NCBI GenBank assembly: GCA_002469915.1
Contig: DKOG01000150.1
Location: 1-9,644, forward strand
Reading direction: 5' to 3'
Source of the DNA: Bacteroidetes bacterium UBA7368
GTDB taxonomy: Bacteria; Bacteroidota; Rhodothermia; Rhodothermales; UBA10348
DNA: 9,644 nucleotides
In this document: piece after piece, positions 6,650-9,644 of the stretch
Layout: each line of letters opens with the position of its first letter
Numbering within the stretch: the first letter of the stretch is position 1
Notes under the pieces: generated by a model
Databases searched by the model: none
What the model was told of the DNA's origin: nothing
What the model saw: only the letters and a program-made list of their open reading frames with translations
Program-made: the position numbers and the translations under genes

Positions 6650-7192
6650 CTATGCTAAAGGGTCTTTCTGTGAAATGTGTGTCGCAACTTGTTCAAAGCA
6701 GAGTTTGAACCAAACGGTGAACTGGCCCGGATTGTTTTTGATTTCTGTTCGAATATCGTTAATCGAAGCATAGCGCCAAGAGGCTACCTCCGAGGCAACC
6801 GGATTGGGGATGCAATCCGATTGACCAATTAATACATGATCCAATTCATGTTCTGTAAGATCATTCTCCAAAGGTGCCCGGTAAATAAAATCGAATGCTT
6901 TTTCAACGTCACATTCAAATCCCATTTCCTCTTGCATTCTTCTCTTGGCCGCCGATGGCAAGGATTCTCCTACTCTCGGATGACTACAGCATGCATTCGA
7001 CCATAATCCCATGCTATGGTACTTGGAAAATGCACGTTGCTGAAGGAGCATTTGGCCTTCTGAATTAAATACAAACGCAGAAAATGCGCGATGCAGCAGA
7101 CCCAACTGGTGAGCCTCCAGCTTTTCCATCACTCCAACATCGTTGTCAGATTCGTCCACAAGGACTACGTTATCTATTGATTCTACAATCAT
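6650..7192 (-). CDS. idi: Isopentenyl-diphosphate delta-isomerase, type 1
   Basis: Interconverts IPP and DMAPP, setting the ratio of starter to extender units for GGPP and so for carotenoids; cytosolic, Mg/Mn- or Zn-dependent, Nudix fold. At 180 residues it has the usual bacterial type 1 length. Key residues are all visible: His28 and His34 (HQLGLLHRAFSAF), NACCSHP with the catalytic Cys69 and metal-binding His71, the Nudix helix around REL-like KRRMQEEMG (83-91), and TEHELDH with Glu114 and Glu116, the same numbers as in E. coli Idi. It lies 12 bases after crtB, without a recognisable Shine-Dalgarno, and one base before crtZ. Its position inside the operon suggests it is co-expressed to supply precursor flux. 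Confidence 0.94.
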   Translation of the reverse strand: MIVESIDNVVLVDESDNDVGVMEKLEAHQLGLLHRAFSAFVFNSEGQMLLQQRAFSKYHSMGLWSNACCSHPRVGESLPSAAKRRMQEEMGFECDVEKAFDFIYRAPLENDLTEHELDHVLIGQSDCIPNPVASEVASWRYASINDIRTEIKNNPGQFTVWFKLCFEQVATHISQKDPLA

Positions 7193-7204
7193 AAAACAAG
7201 GTTC

Positions 7205-8059
7205 TCAAACTAGGTTGAATTGGTGCCGTGCATAACTAGAGGCCCATAGCAGCGCTTTGCGCGAGTCGGCTACACGGATTCGCTGTTTAAGGAGTTGAGA
7301 GCTCGGGGCTTTTTTTATTTCTATCAGCAGCTTTTTGTAATAGCGGTAGGCTAGGTACACGCCAAAACGAGCATCTTTCGGTAATTGGACAATACCCTTG
7401 TACGCTTCGGCTAGGTCGCTCTCAATGTCTAGTTCAATTTGCTGCTTGGCTTCTGCGTTCATCTCGGAAATAGTAGTGCCTGGGAAATACGTGCGTCCAA
7501 GTTGTTCGAAATCCTCTCTGATGTCGCGCAAGAAGTTTACTTTTTGAAAGGCTGCCCCTAAGCGAATGGCTGCGGGCTTCAGACGCTCAAATTGAGATTG
7601 GTCGCCTCGCACAAATACTTTTAGGCACATGAGTCCCACAACTTCCGCTGATCCCTTGATATACTCTGCGTATCCGGATTCATCGTATTCCGTCTGACTA
7701 AGATCGCGTTCCATGCTGTGCATGAACGCGTCCACATAGCTCTTTTCAATTCCGAAATCGTGATACGACTTTTGGAAAGCGTGTAGTATTGGGTTGGTAC
7801 TGAATTGTGTTGCTAGCGCCTGTTCTGTTTGTTGTTTTAGGTCATCAAACATGAGACGTTGGTCGTATCCGTGGAAGGAGTCCACCACTTCATCCACAAG
7901 GCGCACAAATCCATAAATCGCATAGACGGCATCGCGAATATCACTTCCTAAGCCCTTTATAGCCTTCGAAAATGAGGTAGAATACAAGTGTGTGACACTC
8001 TTACTCATCTCCAAGCAGGCATCTCCGTAGAGATCTAGACGTTCATTTCGTTTTTTCAC
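7205..8059 (-). CDS. crtB: Phytoene synthase CrtB
   Basis: Condenses two geranylgeranyl diphosphates head to head to 15-cis-phytoene, the first committed carotenoid step; a soluble or membrane-associated all-alpha isoprenoid synthase. The 284 residues contain both aspartate-rich Mg-binding motifs, DEVVD (56-60) and DIREDFEQLGRTYFP beginning at Asp179, plus the SFSKAI (29-34) and AVYAIYGFVRLVD (44-56) signatures of the squalene/phytoene synthase family. The start is GTG at 8059, overlapping the crtI TGA as GTGA (8056-8059), with a perfect AAGGAGG ten bases upstream. There is no ATG between that site and the conserved region. Squalene-type desaturating enzymes (HpnC/HpnD) are the main alternative, but position next to crtI and idi decides for CrtB. 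Confidence 0.95.
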   Translation of the reverse strand: MKKRNERLDLYGDACLEMSKSVTHLYSTSFSKAIKGLGSDIRDAVYAIYGFVRLVDEVVDSFHGYDQRLMFDDLKQQTEQALATQFSTNPILHAFQKSYHDFGIEKSYVDAFMHSMERDLSQTEYDESGYAEYIKGSAEVVGLMCLKVFVRGDQSQFERLKPAAIRLGAAFQKVNFLRDIREDFEQLGRTYFPGTTISEMNAEAKQQIELDIESDLAEAYKGIVQLPKDARFGVYLAYRYYKKLLIEIKKAPSSQLLKQRIRVADSRKALLWASSYARHQFNLV

Positions 8060-9573
8060 GATGATGCCGCCTCCTTACGTTTAGGAAGTGAGGTTAACCA
8101 TTCATTTGCTTCTCGCGCGGCGACAGATCCACTAATTAAGGAAGGGGGAACGCCAGGCCCCGGAGTGGTCAGCTGCCCGGCAAAGAACAGTCCGGGTAAC
8201 TTAGACCTCATTTTAGGTTTCAGAAAGGCGGTTTGGTTTAGTGTATTGGCAAGACCGTATGCATTGCCTTTAAATGCGTTGTAGTCTACCTCAAAATTGG
8301 CGTGTGTGTACTCTCTACGGTACACGATATGATCGCGAATAGGGATGCCTGACGTTTCGGAAAGACGGTCTAAGATATTTTCCCAAATGTCGTCTTGGGC
8401 TTCTCGATTATCTGCTAGCCCAGCAGCGAGAGGTACTAGGATGAATAAGTTTTCATGTCCCTCTGGGGCAACGTTATCATCTGTTTTTGACGGGGCTGCT
8501 GCGTAGAACAACGGCTCTTCCGGCCATCCCGGCTCGGAATAGATCTTATCGGCATGCGCATTAAAAGGAACGTCAAAGTATAGGTTATGGTGTTCCAATT
8601 CGGGGACACGGGTATCCAGACCTAAATAGTAGATCAAGGCGCCTGGTGACATTTGTCGGCTATCCCAATATTCGGCTGAATAGCGTCTCCACTTTGGATG
8701 CAATAGCTGTTGTTCGACAAAATTGTAATCTGCGGCTGCAATGACTGAGTCACATTCCATCGTACCAGCAGATGTTCGGACGTTGGTAACTTTTCGGCCA
8801 TCGTCCATTATCTCTAGCACCTCAGTGTCGAATTGGAACTTGACCCCAGAGGTGGTGGCGATTTTTTCAAGCGCACGAACTAGCTCGTACATGCCTCCGA
8901 CCGGGTACCACGTTCCAAGAGCAATATCAGCATGATTCATCAGGCTGTATAGAGCCGGGGACTGAGCTGCTCGAGATCCCAGAAACAGAACGGGGAATTC
9001 CAGTAGCTGCTGGATCCTTTCAGATGAAAAGAAGGCCTTTACATGTCGGCTAAGAGATCCAAACATGGAAAGGCCGAAGGAGCGTACCACGTTCATCGGA
9101 TTGGCGAATTCTGAGACACTATGTCCCGTCTTCCACACATATTCGTCCATACCAAGCTCGTATTTTTCCCGAGCTTCCTTCATAAATGCATCGAATGACC
9201 GTGAACTCCCCGGTTCCATTTCCTCAAACAGGTCGCGAACGGCTTCTAGCCCCGCAGGTACGTTTACGGGGCCGTCCGCATACCATACCCGATAGGAGGG
9301 ATCTAGACGAATCAAATCAAAATGTTCTGAGACAGAAGTGCCAGCTGATTGAAAAAAGGTCTCAATGACGTCGGGCATCCAATACCAGCTAGGGCCCATA
9401 TCGAAACGGTATCCGTCTGCTTCAAAGACTCTTGCGCGCCCACCCGCTATGGCGTGTTTTTCAACCACAGTGACATCATGTCCCTGTTGGGCTAGCGTGA
9501 TCGCCGATGCAAGGCCGGAAAACCCAGCCCCGACAACGACAACTCTGTGATGTGATGCATCAGCATGTATCAT
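8056..9573 (-). CDS. crtI: Phytoene desaturase CrtI
   Basis: A FAD-dependent, membrane-associated desaturase that converts phytoene through successive dehydrogenations to lycopene. The 505 residues are normal for bacterial CrtI. The N-terminus carries the dinucleotide fold VVVVGAGFSGLASA (11-24, GxGxxG at 15-20), the acidic Glu39 that binds the adenosine ribose, and GGRARVFEADGYRFDMGPSW. DPSYRVWYADG follows in the middle, and the C-terminal FAD signature FFAGQLTTPGPGVPP lies at about 463-477. First gene of the operon, so it probably sets expression of the whole cluster. The ATG at 9573 lacks a good Shine-Dalgarno (upstream bases GACGCTCC). CrtD- or CrtN-type desaturases are homologous, but adjacency to crtB and the presence of CrtZ and a cyclase favour CrtI. 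The exact number of desaturation steps is not visible. Confidence 0.94.
   Translation of the reverse strand: MIHADASHHRVVVVGAGFSGLASAITLAQQGHDVTVVEKHAIAGGRARVFEADGYRFDMGPSWYWMPDVIETFFQSAGTSVSEHFDLIRLDPSYRVWYADGPVNVPAGLEAVRDLFEEMEPGSSRSFDAFMKEAREKYELGMDEYVWKTGHSVSEFANPMNVVRSFGLSMFGSLSRHVKAFFSSERIQQLLEFPVLFLGSRAAQSPALYSLMNHADIALGTWYPVGGMYELVRALEKIATTSGVKFQFDTEVLEIMDDGRKVTNVRTSAGTMECDSVIAAADYNFVEQQLLHPKWRRYSAEYWDSRQMSPGALIYYLGLDTRVPELEHHNLYFDVPFNAHADKIYSEPGWPEEPLFYAAAPSKTDDNVAPEGHENLFILVPLAAGLADNREAQDDIWENILDRLSETSGIPIRDHIVYRREYTHANFEVDYNAFKGNAYGLANTLNQTAFLKPKMRSKLPGLFFAGQLTTPGPGVPPSLISGSVAAREANEWLTSLPKRKEAASS
8070..8076 (-). promoter_or_regulatory. Strong Shine-Dalgarno for crtB inside the crtI 3' end
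   Basis: On the minus strand AAGGAGG, a perfect match to the anti-Shine-Dalgarno core, lies 10 bases before GTG 8059 and within the last codons of crtI. It fixes the GTG as the crtB start. It also suggests that crtB is translated well despite the weak start codon. Confidence 0.7.
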
Positions 9574-9644
9574 GGAGCGTCTACAAATGAATGAAATGAT
9601 GTAAAATTGTGAAAACGGCGGGCGCTGTGAACCTCCATAGGCCA
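9574..9644 (-). promoter_or_regulatory. Leader region of the crt operon (cut by the window edge)
   Basis: These 71 bases must contain at least the leader of crtI. Reading toward crtI, an AT-rich stretch with CATT-type repeats precedes the ATG. TACA (9582-9585 on the + strand) and TGTA (9600-9603) form a loose inverted pair with 14 bases between. I find no -10/-35 pair or TAnnTTTG box that I would defend. The promoter may lie beyond the edge. Confidence 0.25.

Overview
This looks like a chromosomal window from a pigmented, aerobic, probably marine or saline bacterium of moderate GC content. My best guess is the Bacteroidota/Rhodothermota/Balneolota group. Three things point there: a compact carotenoid operon carrying a fused CrtYcd-type lycopene cyclase and a type 1 Idi; a DUF5009/HGSNAT-like membrane protein; and a lipoprotein-type sulfatase. 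One possible TAnnTTTG -7 box (3935-3942) fits that group. Recognisable Shine-Dalgarno sequences (AAGAGGG, AAGGA, AAGGAGG) argue against classical Flavobacteriia, which mostly lack them. The placement is inference; no rRNA or marker gene is present.

Left part (1-3409): the last 54 codons of msrQ, the haem membrane subunit of the periplasmic methionine-sulfoxide repair system, lead into a complete AMP-forming acyl-CoA synthetase on the + strand. This gene converges, with one base between the stop codons, on a multi-pass DUF5009/heparan-alpha-glucosaminide N-acetyltransferase-like protein on the - strand.

Middle (3410-5438): a 163-base divergent intergenic region holds two adjacent dyads. It is followed by a 58-residue, two-helix membrane protein gene, a strong intrinsic terminator, and a type I sulfatase. 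The sulfatase's only ATG (4029) lies inside a lipoprotein signal peptide, so translation probably starts at a non-AUG codon (ATT 3969 or ATC 3972) preceded by AAAGAGG.

Right part (5444-9573, - strand): a five-gene carotenoid operon in the order crtI, crtB, idi, crtZ, crtY(cd). Junctions are a 4-base overlap, 12 bases, 1 base and a 4-base overlap, so it is very likely one translationally coupled transcript. Idi balances IPP and DMAPP. CrtB makes phytoene from GGPP, CrtI desaturates it to lycopene, the cyclase closes the rings, and CrtZ hydroxylates the ionone rings, so the predicted product is zeaxanthin or a related xanthophyll. No GGPP synthase, ketolase or glycosyltransferase is in the window.

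I see no mobile element, CRISPR array, tRNA or rRNA, and no clearly new multigene system. The points most worth following are the non-AUG lipoprotein start of the sulfatase and the small membrane protein, which is its own short transcription unit.
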